A stretch of 64,000 nucleotides of DNA from assembly GCA_036346255.1 (NCBI GenBank), contig CM070625.1:17879488-17943487 (forward strand), read 5' to 3'. Below are positions 49,094 through 60,962 of the stretch, piece by piece. The translations under genes and the position numbers were made by a program. This DNA comes from Ampelocalamus luodianensis (taxonomy: Eukaryota > Streptophyta > Magnoliopsida > Poales > Poaceae). The notes under the pieces were generated by a model. It was not told where the DNA came from. It worked only from the letters and a program-made list of their open reading frames with translations, and did no database searches. Numbering within the stretch: position 1 is the first letter of the stretch; each line of letters opens with the position of its first letter.

Positions 49094-51777
49094 GTATCTA
49101 TAACAAAACACTAAAATCTGGAAATGAATCTCATGCTTCAACCTTGTGTCGTCAAAAGTTAAACCATTCAACATCAGTAAACCAAAACATAACAAGAAGT
49201 AATTAGGGAAATAAAGGGAAGGGGGAACCGGGCCAGGGCGGCGTAGGCGGCAACGGGCCGACGACGGCCGGAGGCCAAGCCGTGGGGCCGAGCTGGGGAA
49301 GAGGGGGAGGCCAGGAGGAGGAGGAGCTGGAGGGAGAGCCGAAGCGGCGCTGGCCACCAGGCCGCGCCGAGGGAGGGGAGCCAGAGGGAACAAAGCGACG
49401 GCCGGGAGCCACGAGGCGGCGGCGGCGGGCCGGAGGGGGAAACCAAGGAGCCAGCGGCGAACGCAGTAGTGGAGGTGGCGGCGGCGCGCCGGGCCGGGCA
49501 AGCGAGCGGCACCGAACCGGGCGGCGACGCCAAAAGTGGAGGGAGAGAGAGGTGGAGTAAGAAGTGGATTGGGGGGGGGAAGAAGATGAGGCAAAGAGGA
49601 GCCAGGGGTTGGGTTTCAGCTGTGAGTAGATAAGGGAGAGAGGGATTAGGGTAAGGAAGTAGATTAGGTGGGAATAGGATTAGGGATTAAGGGAAAGGAG
49701 GATTAGGAAATAAAAAGTAGGATTTGGTAATTAGGGAAAAGAGGTAAGAAATAAAATCTAACGAGAATTAGTAGTAATAAATTCAGATGAATGCGGGTAT
49801 TAGTAAATATCGACACTATGTAATTTTTGGACCAAGCGAATTCGTTTAACGCCGTGTGCGATGAAGTAACAGTAGACCGAACTAGTAGAAAGGAAATGCA
49901 AGAAAAAGCCGTAAAACAAATCTGAGATTAATTATTGAAACTAATCACCGGCTTGAACCGCTAAAATAATTAGATAGTTTGATGTGTTAGAAATACTTTA
50001 ATCCGGTTAAAATAATCAAAATAAACAACCCGGGTCTATTTAGAAAATTAGATAGATGCTTACGAAATTAAATAAAAAATCACTTAGACGTATTTGCGTG
50101 AATAAAATTTGATAGACTTAGTGAAAGATAGATACGAGTAGTATTTTATTTCTTGCACGTTAAAATCGTAAGTTTCGTCAACCAGCGATTCCTAGAGCCG
50201 ACAGTTTAAAATAACCGCAGTTGGGGAGTGCTAACTTAACGGGGGTTTCAAAAAAATGTTATTAAAATAAAATCCACTAGCAAAAAGAATCATCTGACTA
50301 CTGTACACCTAGTAGCACCAAAATGCCACTAAGTATTTACTTATTTACTTATTTATTTTTCGCTTCGTTACGCAATTGTAGCAGACGAACCGACGCAGGC
50401 AACAATAGTTGATACAAATTTCATCGGCGGCGATCTTTTCTACAATTCTGAAGGCAAGCTATCCTCTTGAGCATAAATATAGTTATCTTAAATGTAAACC
50501 GTATATTGCTATATCATATACTTATTGCATCAAAATTATTTCTCAAACTCAAATCACTTAATTAATATGAAGATGAAAGAAAGGAAAAAGATAAGGAAAA
50601 GATATAATGAATGATGAATGAAATGAAAGAAAGAGTTAATATTATGGTTGGTAAAGGGGGCCCAGGGCAAGGATGAGAGAGGGCAAGAGGTGGGACCCCT
50701 TTACGTATGGTTAAAATATAAGGACCAACAAAACTCTTACTCGGTCAGATGTCGTATTTGAGTACCAACCATTTTCCCATTTCGACGGACAGAAAATGCT
50801 ACTTTGTTACGTGATTATCCTCTCCACAACGGGTAAGTAATATTGCATGAGTTGAGTTAGGGAAGGTCCTAGACCGGTATTAAAAGTCTGGAAATAGGGG
50901 AATCCTAGGCGTTATAGTAGCGCATTGTGGAGTGTTGGGTTAGTATCCCAACCAACATTATTGGAACTCGGTGGAGAATTGGGTATGCTCAGGACACCGA
51001 CAGAAAATAGTGGGTGGAGACTTAATCACGTAACTTGAAAAACATTCTGTATTCTAAACTCAAAGTCGTATCAAAGGAAATGCGATAGACCTAACTCATA
51101 GAGAGCTCAGAATAGCTATGGGTAAAGTGGTACAAACCTGGGCAGTGCTATATCAAATCATGAATACATGCCAGCCTCCTAGATTGGAGTCTACGGGAAC
51201 CGATAGGGGTCTATCGTCTCTCCGAGTGACTAGTAGTATTTTCAGAATTAAAAATTGTCACCTAATTTTTCAGAGAGATATTTCCAGAACCAGAGATGAC
51301 TAGAAAATGATGTAAAGAACAAGAATGAGTTATACAGTGCATTTTTGCTATTAATGCTTGCTGAATACTCTAGTACTCAACCTTGCTAGTATTCTTCTTT
51401 GTTAGATCATAGTCCGACCGGGAGCTATCCCGAGTGGGACGAGGGACATGCAGGTACCGCTGAGGTCGCAGGAAGCGAGGGCGTTGACTATGAGGACCAA
51501 GGCAAGGCAGACGCCTTATTCGGCGGAGGAGACGAGTAGAAGACCGATGGAGCAAGAAAGGTAGGCGAAGGGACTTAATCCCATTTTGCAGTTGTAAATT
51601 ACTACGTGTGTGGCTAACTGGAATAAAAAGTACAGTTTCTATTTTATTGTTCTGCTGTGCTAACTCTGGTAAAGGCTTATTATTCGTTAGAGCAGTGTTC
51701 TACTGGGCAAACGAATAGTAATCTGTATGCCTAAGTGTGATTACCCCTGGGGTAATGACACGGGACGTCAAAGTAAC

Positions 51778-52795
51778 CCCCCACCCACCCCAACTGCTAT
51801 CATCATTTCATGTCAAGTTCGTTGTCCGCCGTCATTTCATGTGAAGTTAGCGAATAAAATTTAAAAATGAAATTGATGAAATTTTGGAATAAAATTTAAG
51901 TGAATTCATAATATAATTTGCGAATTACATGATGTGCAGGGGTTTGTTACGTGCATTAGAAATGACAACAAGCACGAATCAACAAACTGGAAAACACTTA
52001 CCATGCATGCACGTCTTTTTTGGAATCGAAAAAAGGGAGGATCGAAATTATAATTAGTCTTGATGGCGCATCGGTCCCTTCCCCTTATCTCCTGGCTGTC
52101 TACGGTGGTGGCCAGTCTCGAAGGCAACCCTGTTATGCAAGACGAGCTGGAAGCTTGAATGATGTTAGCACGTTCACCAGACGAAATCAATAATCAGGAT
52201 GCAAATTGAACAACACTTATATCTTCGATCCGGAGTGTGCCAGGTGACGGGGAGCACTAGGACGACCACTGGTCTCACTAGCTGGAACCTTCCCCTTGTC
52301 AATTGCAACCTCTTCAATAAGGTCGGATGAAGTTAGAGATATGTGGAATGCAACAAAAGGTGTGAAAAATCGATGTGTGCATATGATCCGCAGACAAAGA
52401 TGTTCTCGCACGTGTAGTACGCCCGGGCGGCGGTCACCGGGTGTATGGATTAAATTATCTTCACCAGTTCTTTGCACACACATTGCGGGCGTGGAAACTC
52501 CGATGGTACTGGCGCACCCTTCATAGAACAATTCGGGTAGGGTTTAGCCCTCTCGACAAGTCACTTGCACTTCCGCAACATCTTTGCATAGAAATCTGAT
52601 GACGAGTCCGACATCCCCAAGGCCAACCTAATGTTTTGCTCTAGCTCATAGAACAAGGGCGAGTCAGTTCGGAACAAATAGAATGGTAAAATACATAACT
52701 GTTAAGAAAAAATAACGTACATAACGGCACAAATATGATAACACTACCCATTTACATAAAATGACAACCCCCTAACATGCAAACAATATAATTAA
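51778..52795. other. Spacer without recognised genes
   Basis: AT-rich sequence between the nest and the MULE fragment. The frame at 52217-52531 (minus) shows no domain. Confidence 0.45.
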
Positions 52796-53450
52796 TTATG
52801 ACACAGAATGATGCCTAGACGAGCTTGGCTTGTTGGGGCAATCCTTTATGGAGTGACCAAATGTCTTGCATATCCGACACTTCCTCGCGTGGCTAAGGCC
52901 CCTACACTGGTTGTTATCTATGTTGTTTCGAAAGCGCCGCATCTGCCATTGTCCCTTCCCAGTTGCCTTCAAAGCTATGTTTGGGCCCCATTTCACCCTA
53001 TCCAGCCAAAGATTTCTATAGCTCATGTTCACGCCATACGAGTGAAACTCAGCACTCCATGTTCTGAAAAGATGGTGCATGTCATAGTAGTCGGAGATGT
53101 ACGATGTAGATATATGCCTAACTTGTGCTTTGTACACATGCAAGCATGGCTTGTGTAGGAGCTTTGGCTTACTGTAGATGCATGTAGCCACAACACCGAG
53201 GGTGCAAGCATATTTTCTTGCCCCTAGCATGATTGTTGACATAGTTTTGTCTCATTCGAATCTCGTACTTCCGCCTCAAGTCATCGATCACCTGGATGTT
53301 GTGCTTACGAGCTTTCTGCATCTTCTGGTCTATATATCTCTGCATGTTCTCGGACCACTGCTTCCCTTCTTCCAGTTGTCGTCTCATTGCGGTGGCTCTA
53401 TTGGCGAAGTAACCGACCATGTGAGTCTAGGTCTCCTCAATGATCGTCGT
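52796..53450 (-). pseudogene. MULE transposase C-terminal fragment
   Basis: Two overlapping minus-strand frames (53169-53420 and 52796-53242). The upstream one has the MVGYFANRATAMRRQ/YIDQKMQKARKHNIQV pattern that precedes the SWIM domain in mudrA/Jittery-type transposases. The downstream one has a SWIM-like region ending in a CCHC knuckle (CRICKTFGHSIKDC). The catalytic core is absent. The fragment stops where a CACTA-like terminus begins at 53455. Confidence 0.65.
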
Positions 53451-53454
53451 GATA

Positions 53455-53850
53455 CACTACACCATGGCACACTATTAAGGGCAATGCAACTGCCGGGAAA
53501 AACTACGTTCAAAGGCAATTTATCTGCCGGCAATTACTTTTCCCGGCACTTATGGCCTGCCCGGTAAAGTGCTGCCGGGAAAAACAATTGCCGGCAGATA
53601 TGTGTATTCCCAGCAGTTAAACCGCCCTAGAAAAGTAGATTTTCCCCGGCAGTTAGCTTTTCCCCGGCAATTAGCTTTTTCCCGACAGTTATAGTATTGC
53701 TGGCAATTATATATATTACCGGCAGTTAGACGACCCTTGATTGTTGTTTTCCTCGGCAGTTAGACGACCCTTGATTGTTGTTTTCCCCGGCAGTTAGACG
53801 ACCCTTGATGATTGTTTTCCCCGGCAGTTAGACGACCCTTGATAAGCATT
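53455..53850 (+). mobile_element. CACTA-like terminus with sub-terminal repeats
   Basis: CACTACACCATGG at 53455 is followed by many copies of the CTGCCGGGAAAA / CCGGCAATT / CCGGCAGTT motif in both orientations, the pattern of CACTA sub-terminal transposase-binding arrays. The last part is four tandem units of about 35 bp (CGGCAGTTAGACGACCC..., 53721-53840). No matching opposite end or transposase was found in the window. Confidence 0.6.
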
Positions 53851-54422
53851 TTGAAATTAAAAAAAAGGGCATCGATTTCAGATAATGCATTCCCACACTG
53901 CCTCATAATCTTAGCACAGATCGTACCTTCGGTAGAGTTTCAAGCAAAAGTAAATCATGGGACTATCAAGTCAATAAGTCATGAATGAGATTAAACAGAT
54001 TAACAGAATATACAATGTTGAGTTAGAAGTGACTATTTTTTTGAGTTAGAAGTGACTATTTTTTTTCATATGTGAACGACATTGAAATATACCTGAGGCT
54101 ATACATAATCTAAGATGTTGCTACAATGTTAGGTAAAATTAAAATGATATGGAATTAAGATGACGATAGTTTCATATGTGAACGGAATGGAACTAAGAGT
54201 CGATTTTTGACTAAAGCTAAAGCATGATTGAGCTAGTCCTATTCTTGTGCATGTTACAACTAGCAATAAAATTTAAAAGCAAAAAAGGCTTAACTGCGCC
54301 GTTAACTAATTAGATATGCTCCACTAAGTTGTCCTCTTGACTTTGATGAGCAGGATTCATCTACGTCGATCTCACTCGTTCAACAAAGTTTCAGGTCGCC
54401 ATAAAAAAGGCAAAAGTTTTTG
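53851..54422. other. AT-rich spacer
   Basis: No gene seen. A small local duplication (GAGTTAGAAGTGACTATTTTTTT) occurs near 54020-54065. Confidence 0.5.
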
Positions 54423-54424
54423 GA

Positions 54425-54702
54425 GGTGCTCAACTTTCTAACCGCCTATATACAACTACTATATATAGTATCCTTATATGTTATCTATAAACAATATTAA
54501 AGACAGTTCCTACAATAAGTTCTCTTTTTATATGTCTATACAGACAACTCCTCTATGTATGATGTGTCTTGTTTTTCGTGCTACAGTTGATTAATGCATA
54601 AAAGACATCCCAATTTTCTATGCTTCCTCTCTCATCCACATCATTTTGTGTCCTACGTGGTAAGACTTATAGACAGTTGACGTCACACTATTATATATGT
54701 TC
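54425..54702 (-). mobile_element. Tourist-like MITE, inverted copy
   Basis: A diverged, reverse-complement copy of the MITE at 54706-54966. Matching blocks include ATCCACATCATTTTGTGTCCTA against the inverse of AGGATACGAGATGATGTGGA, and TTAAAGACAGTT. The left edge is approximate. Confidence 0.65.
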
Positions 54703-54705
54703 TAA

Positions 54706-54966
54706 GGGCATGTACAATGGTGTGATATCAGCTGTCTGTAAGCTTTGCCATGTAGGATACGAGATGATGTGGATGAGAGAGGATAAGCATAGATAATTGA
54801 GCCATCTCTCATGCAGTAGTCGACTGTAACACGAGAAACAAGATACATGAATAAGCTGTCTATAGTGTAAAAAGACAACCTATTATAGAAACTGTCTTTA
54901 ACACTGCCTATAGATGATATAAAGTGATATTATAGACAACAATTGTTTATACCATTACACATATCC
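54706..54966 (+). mobile_element. Tourist-like MITE
   Basis: 261 bp with imperfect inverted ends (GGGCATGTACAATGG and the inverse of GGATATGTGTAATGG) and TAA on both sides (54703-54705 and 54967-54969), as for PIF/Harbinger MITEs. Confidence 0.75.
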
Positions 54967-55005
54967 TAAAGTAAATCAATGCAGACTTCAGCATGGGAAA
55001 AGATC

Positions 55006-55318
55006 TGTGCTGATGGAATGAGCGAATAAACCAAGCTTCCAGATGGTTGAAGATGAGTTGGCGAAATGATCTTGCGTTCTTGCAAGTGCCAATAGGAGGG
55101 TGCTGACTGACTGACTGACCGACCGACCTGCATGTCATCTGTCATAGCGGTAGTTTTCTGTGCTGATGGAATGAGCGAATAAACAAAGCTTCCAGATGGT
55201 TGAAGATGAGTTGGCGAAATGATCTTGCGTTTCTTGCGAGTGCCAAGTGCCAACAGGAGGGTGCTGACTGACTGACTGACCGACCGACATTCATGTCATC
55301 TGTCATGGAAGTAGTTTT
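55006..55318. repeat. 153-bp tandem duplication
   Basis: Two copies beginning TGTGCTGATGGAATGAGCG (55006 and 55159), about 95% alike. Each contains a short (CTGA)n/(CCGA)n run; the second is a few bases longer through an internal AGTGCCA repeat. Confidence 0.9.
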
Positions 55319-55329
55319 CTGGAACGGGC

Positions 55330-56027
55330 GAGTGGTTCGTTGACGTAGCTTTTCTTTTTTACGCAATAGCAAAACTAGTTCGTTTATATTCAAAATAATA
55401 AAAATAATATATTTATCATACAGAAATACCGCGAAAAGCCACATACCGCTCACCCAGTTGGCACCTATCACAGACTAGGCACGTAGCACAATCTGTCCGC
55501 GGTCTAAGCGCACGGCAGACTACCTAGACTGGGTGAGCAATGGCTCTCTGCGGACTGGGTGAGTAACACGTGATTTTCCTTAACGATTTTGCACAATAAA
55601 ATTGTTATTTTTATTATTTCGGACTACTCGGTTGAAGAATTAAGTAAACGGCGATCCAAGTGGCACTGGATAAGTACCGTCCTGGGACTGGGAGGTTGAT
55701 TGGAGAACAATTTCTTCGTTACATCCAGAGTATGATGTGTTGTACATAGACCACTGATGGACACAATCTCCTCTGAAACATCTAAAAACAAGGATACATA
55801 CAGTACAGATGAACAAGGCTCAGAGTGCAGGGAACCAGATGTTGCAAATAACATCATTCGTTTAAGTATTGTTGCATTGGTAACCTCCTGATCATTTTTG
55901 TATTGTAGAAAATTGTGGCTGGGTATTTGTAGAAAATTGTGGCTCTTAGCCAGAAGAAACTGTCGACAACAGTCCATCCAAGCCTCACATTACTCTTGTA
56001 GAAGAAGCGGGTGCCAGCCCGCCAGCG
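55330..56027 (-). other. Downstream/3'UTR region of the acetyltransferase gene
   Basis: Follows the stop codon at 56028-56030. The minus-strand frame at 55624-55977 has no domain and probably lies in the 3'UTR. Near 55440-55570 are two short repeats of ACTGGGTGAG. The poly-A site was not pinned down. Confidence 0.4.
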
Positions 56028-59000
56028 CTAGAATCTGGGATACCAGAACATGCCCTTGATGCCTTGAGGGTCAGCTTCAAATCCTAAGTTCTTGTAGAAA
56101 TCTACGACTGCAGTTAATTAAATTGGAGGAGCAAAATGTTGAACAATTCGTTAGTCCATTGAAATGCTATTAATGTGGTGAACTTTCTGATTTTTTTAAT
56201 GATCTTTTCATGTTTTCCTATAGTTCTTGCGTTATTCGAAGGATGAATTTGCCTGTTTTGCAATGCCTTAACAACAAGCCAAAGGTATATGCGATGCATA
56301 CAATTCTAGCTAGTTATTCTACTCAGATATGGCCTGTAAATTTCCTCGCTTTTGCCACACAAAAAAATCTGTCAATGTGCTCGAAATTCTCACCTTTATT
56401 ATCTGCAAACAATGTAATATTGCTGATGTCTCTCTGGAGCAAAGTACGGATTACTTTCTCCATGAGTGCTTTACCGAGACCTTGACCCTGAAATAGTTCC
56501 AGGTCCAAGCCATAATCTTTAATATAACAAACAGAAAAGGTTGACTCAAATTGTCATAACAAAAAACAGAAAAGTTGATCAATTCACCTGATAGGAAGGA
56601 TCAACAAGAACATCCCAAATTGTAGCATTGAAGGCATGGTCTGAAGTTGCTCGTGCCATACCAATCAGTTGCTTCCTATCTCCTCCCTCTGTCAAATAAC
56701 TTCTACAAGTACACTCAGATGTTCATCATCTAGAAAAATGAATTTCTGCAAATAATCTTCAGATTAGGAGATGTGATTCAACTTATGCGTAGGATCACAT
56801 AAGAGCCGGCAGCGATGAAACAATGAGGCAAGTACCTGTTTCTGAAGACCTAATTACTGAATGTAGTGTAGCGACCAAGTAGCTGTTTCTTAAGGATGCT
56901 GCTATTTTCGTTAGAGGTCTGCGTGGCCATCCAACCTATGAGATCAACATTACAAACATAAATATTTGTTATGGAAGAAACTACTAAGGGAACACATGAA
57001 CTTGGGAAAACTGAATCATTGAAATACTCCCTTCAGAATGTTGCTTTAGCTCCGTTCTCTTTTTGCCTTTTTGCAATTTCTCATACCTTCTCAAATACTG
57101 ATGTTTATCACCTATTAAAGCTCAATATATTTGTACGATCAAGTTCATACTCAGTGTTGTGGATGTCATGGGGATATGGCTATGATCTTAGCATGATGAT
57201 ACAATTGGCAATGGTAGCAAGGGTTTGTCGAAACACTCGTTTTTAGAATTTTCAGGTTTGCTGTCAGACATAGGCGGTCTAACCGGCCATAACTGGTGGT
57301 TACTGGCTAGGGTAAAGGTCAAGTAACGGCCGGTCTGACCGGATGGCCGACGGTCTGACCGGCCAGAAAAGTCAACGTTGAATTTCGATAAACTTGATCA
57401 AATACTTATGTGGGAATGTTAGGAGATGTGTTTGCAGTAGGTTTCGTGGAAAATGGAGCTTCAGGGCAAAACTAGACAGGTTTTTTACTAAAAATTCCAG
57501 TGAGCGCCATTTTTAGTCCTTAGCCGAATTTGGGCCATTTTCAGGCTCTGTTCATTCGTCGGCAAGGCGACAATGATCGTGGGTTAGATCAATTTCATAG
57601 GTTTCAATGCATATATGTTGCATGATGTATGTTTTGACTAATGTGGGTAAAATTGCGAAGAACTTATGCCCAGAATCGATTTCTTGGTCTATTATTGTGC
57701 AAGAGAGTTGGAGGTCAATGATGGTCAACGGTAAGGATGATCGGGACTAGACTTGGAGAGCTAAGGTCCAGAACGATCGAGGATGCCGAGTGAAGTCATT
57801 GGACTTAAGCATGGTGCAAGATGGACAGAGATGACCAAGCGGGAAGTTCGGTGCGACGGGTTGCATCAAGCGGCGCGGGGGTCGGTGCAAGTGCCATGGT
57901 GGTTTCAATTGGAGCCGAATGGGAGAGACTTGCCGACATGAAGAGAATCGTTGATCAACCTACACGTGGTAAAGCATGGGATTGCTTCATGATGATTGGA
58001 CTCAATCTTTGGAGAAGGATTGAGAAGGGGTATTTTGGTAACTTCATCAAAATACCGCATTGGTGATCTTTGGCAAAACCGCGGCGCAAGGAGAGGTAAT
58101 TTAGATCAAGTGAAGCTGAAGATCATGAAGAGACGTATTCGGGAAGCCCGGTTCGTCATCCACTTTGAGAAGCATGCATGAGTTTAGACCTGTTTGTGTG
58201 TGGGTTTAATGGGTGCCCGTTAAGGTCTTCTCTCTAAACCTAGCCTCCACTATAAAAGGGAGATGCCCAGATGTGTAGTCTTCAAGTCCTTCCAAGAGAA
58301 AACCACTAATTTATGATTTGGGGAAAGTATAGTAATTGAGGCTAGAATTTGTGAGAGATGAATTGATTGTGTGCTCAAGTGTTGAGCTTTTGTCCTCTAT
58401 GGAGGAGTGGTTGTAAACCAACATGCTTCTCAAATCAATCAAAGCAAGATTTCCTCAAGATGAGTCTCTTGTTCTTGCTTTATCTTTGGTGACTTTTAGG
58501 ATTCCGATATTCCTTTGGTTTTCCTTTGACTTCTTGCTGTGATCTTACTTACTGGAACATGTGAAAATACATCTAGAATCATCTTGATCATCATTTACCC
58601 ACGAGCAAGTTTTTGGATCAAAGTTTGAATTCCCTCGATTCTTATGCCCCTTTGCCCTCATCTAAGAAATTAGTGGAACCTTGGCCTCGATCTTTCTGAT
58701 CGTTGATTGGAATACGTTCCTGACCTTCTTGATGAGCTATAGTTGAAATGTGAGAAGATTTGGATCACTGGATCAAAAGTTGGGTTGTTTTTGTGATCTT
58801 CTCGGGCCGCTCCCAAACACCTGCGGTCAGACCGGCCAACTACGGAGGTCAAACTGGCCAGTGCCTTGTGAGGTGTTTTGTGTGTCTTGTCCCGGGGTTC
58901 ATCGATTTCAACACAAGATTCCGCCGTGCTTGTAATCTCTGATCTTCATAGCTATTGAAGAAAAAAAGAAGTTGAAATTGGTCGAGGGTCGAGAAAGAGT

Positions 59001-60962
59001 ATAGCTCCTATTAACCCCCCCCCCCTCTGTAGGTCGCCGTTTCGGTCAAACAAACGTGCTAGCAGGTAATGCCTACTGATAATAGCCAAAAGGAAAAATA
59101 AGGCAAATCATACTATGTTTGATGAATTGCTCTGTTGCTTTTTGGATGAAAATATAGAGGTCCTTTGAGAACAGCACATTCTGTCAAATATTAATACTTT
59201 TATATACCATGACATCAACTAGATCCAACAGTACCATGAGTATTGCAACCTTTAGAGGTACACTACAATAATAGAGTAATAAACTATAACCTAACACTGC
59301 AAGAAATATCAAAGTACTTTGGAGAAAGATCACCTTATCACATAAGGCTTGGAGATCATATACATCAACATCTCCGGCTGAAGAAAATATGATCTGTTCT
59401 GTGCTACCATTAGGTAGTGTCCTTTCTACAAGTACTAGTTCCTCGGGCAAAGGTTCTTCCTCTTCAAGTGGTGTTGATGGTGGCTCAACTGTCTCTGTAC
59501 TGTTATTACTTTTCAAAAAGCTGTAAAACAAATGTGTCAAATTATTTTCCATAAGATACAAATTTAAGGAGCATTACGCAAGACTATTGGATATCACTCC
59601 AAAGGTATGTAACATACAGTAAAGCCTCTATGATATGTTCACCACAACATTTAGAGACCCCCTTGTTAATTGGACAAAAAAAAGGAAAATTTATCGAACC
59701 ACTTTCTCTAGAAGACCCAGATTGTAGCAGCAAAAAATTCTTTCTTCCAAGATGAACAGGCCCCATTAGATCTTTATATTGTTCTCATGATTAACACGTT
59801 TTTTAATACTATATGATTAACATGAGAATTTCTAGCTGCTTGCATCCCCCTCCCTCCTCCTGATAGCCTAATAAATGAATTGTTGGCAAGGGTACACAAT
59901 GCACTTTACCCAGATCTGAGAGAGTCCCATAAACCAGCCTTCAAGGACCAAGCTGCTCCAGCCCGTCTTTTTGCTGCAATCAAAACATGATTAGCATTTA
60001 GCTATCAGTTCAGCAAATAAACAGCTAAGCTTCATGAGCAGGTCCACCAGAAGTCACAGAACACAAAACGAACAATAAATCAGCCTAAGAGCAACTAGCA
60101 GATGACGAAATAACAAAGGTCCACACGTTTATTTTGCTGTAAAGCTTAAATATTTATGCAGCCTGTGATCATCTAGCTAGTGTCATGTCGATTTGTAAGT
60201 GCAATCTGGTTCTAAAACTTTGCATGTGCAAATCTAAGGAAGAATTCATGGTATCATCTTCTCCCAAGAGCTATATGAATAATGTGGCTGGCATTTAGCA
60301 ACAGGAAAGATGGAAGAAAGGGATCAGCTTTGCCAAAAATCATGCCTAGCGAAGTTTCTGAATTAACCACCACATCGGTTTGAATGTTTGATGCTAGTTC
60401 TTGGCAGACTTGGAAACAACCATCCCTAATCTCATTCGATATACTGCTAGTCTGACAACCACCTAGTTGGGTCATTGCTATCTGCTAGCCTAACATTTGG
60501 ACGCCTGCACTGCAAGTCTGCAACCCAACAAATACACTAGAAATGTTTGCATTAGCTTCACGAGGTCCCATGAACTAACCACCGCCACTCGTGGGAATCG
60601 GCCGCAATGTGGAAGGGGACATATCGTACCTTGCGTCCGATTGTGGAGCAACCTGGGCGTGAGAACCTCACTCCGCGCTTCCAGACGGCACGCCGTGGGG
60701 ATGCAAACACCGCATCTGCGACAGAATCAGCACGGACAAATTAACACACCTTTACAGACCGTGGGAAAGCAGTACCGCACAGTCAGGCACAGGAAATCCA
60801 CCACAGAATTAGCGAGGAATGCCGTTCTAGAACCAAACAGCAGCGCCCAAATCAAGAAACGGGGTGCCGCCAAAAAAAGAATCCCAAAGGGGAGAGAACT
60901 TTGGGGCTGCGTGCAAATCCTTACATAGAGGAGGAGGGAGTAACTGCGGAGGCGGGTGTCAT
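56028..60962 (-). CDS. SNAT1: Serotonin N-acetyltransferase (GNAT family), complete
   Basis: Eight coding exons: 60925-60962, 60630-60715, 59910-59973, 59334-59520, 56836-56935, 56588-56688, 56394-56487, 56028-56107. All have GT/AG borders and consistent phases: 750 bp, 249 residues plus TAG. Residues 1-60 are Ser/Thr/Arg-rich with few acids, like a plastid transit peptide. The GNAT domain spans about 90-249, with the acetyl-CoA loop QGQGLGKA at about 192-199, TLFADNK, and the C-terminal FYKNLGFEADPQ and FWYPRF. Family knowledge: the plant SNAT1/NSI enzymes acetylate serotonin in chloroplasts for melatonin synthesis and also act as protein acetyltransferases. The closest match I recall is rice SNAT1 (about 254 residues). 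The ATG was chosen because the TPASAVTPSS start fits that family and no upstream exon is needed; an alternative upstream start is not excluded. Intron 4 (2.4 kb) holds an LTR-like insertion. Confidence 0.93.
57226..59052 (+). mobile_element. LTR-like insertion in intron 4 of SNAT1
   Basis: The left edge TGTCGAAACACTCG and right edge GTTTCGGTCAAACA are near-inverse TG..CA ends. The interior has repeated GGTCTGACCGG motifs, and the tail TTAACCCCCCCCCC..TCTGTAGG is like SIRE-type LTRs. No gag or pol and no exact target duplication was found, so the class and both edges are uncertain. The insertion does not touch the exon junctions. Confidence 0.45.

Larger units (their letters stand above)
30051..51772. 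mobile_element. Large solo LTR (about 4.6 kb), split by two nested insertions
   Basis: The left end TGTGAGAACCCGAG and right end GGGACGTCAAA are near-inverse termini (TGTGA..TCACA with one change), with exact GTAAC duplications outside (30046-30050 and 51773-51777). The surviving segments are 30051-31232, 36305-37107 and 49094-51772. Gaps are filled by elements with their own target duplications. No gag or pol lies in these segments, hence solo LTR. A CT-rich, leader-like block lies on the minus strand at about 49200-49620, while the 51.4-51.7 kb end resembles a 3' LTR end on the plus strand, so I leave the orientation open. Confidence 0.7.

Noticed and set aside
49058..49594. 178-codon minus-strand ORF
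   Set aside because: It spans the border between the gypsy LTR and the solo LTR, and its Pro/Ala-rich part is a CT/GC-rich LTR leader; it is not a gene.
49640..49745. GGGATTAGGGTAAGG-like stretch resembling telomere repeat
   Set aside because: It is not a regular TTTAGGG array, and it lies inside the solo LTR.
52808..53158. Plus-strand 116-codon ORF
   Set aside because: Antisense shadow of the MULE transposase fragment.
56323..56508. 61-codon ORF read as a small acetyltransferase-like gene
   Set aside because: It is SNAT1 exon 7 plus flanking intron.
59184..59561. Single-exon 125-codon membrane-like ORF
   Set aside because: Its N-terminal two-thirds is SNAT1 exon 4; the hydrophobic tail is translated intron past the donor at 59333.
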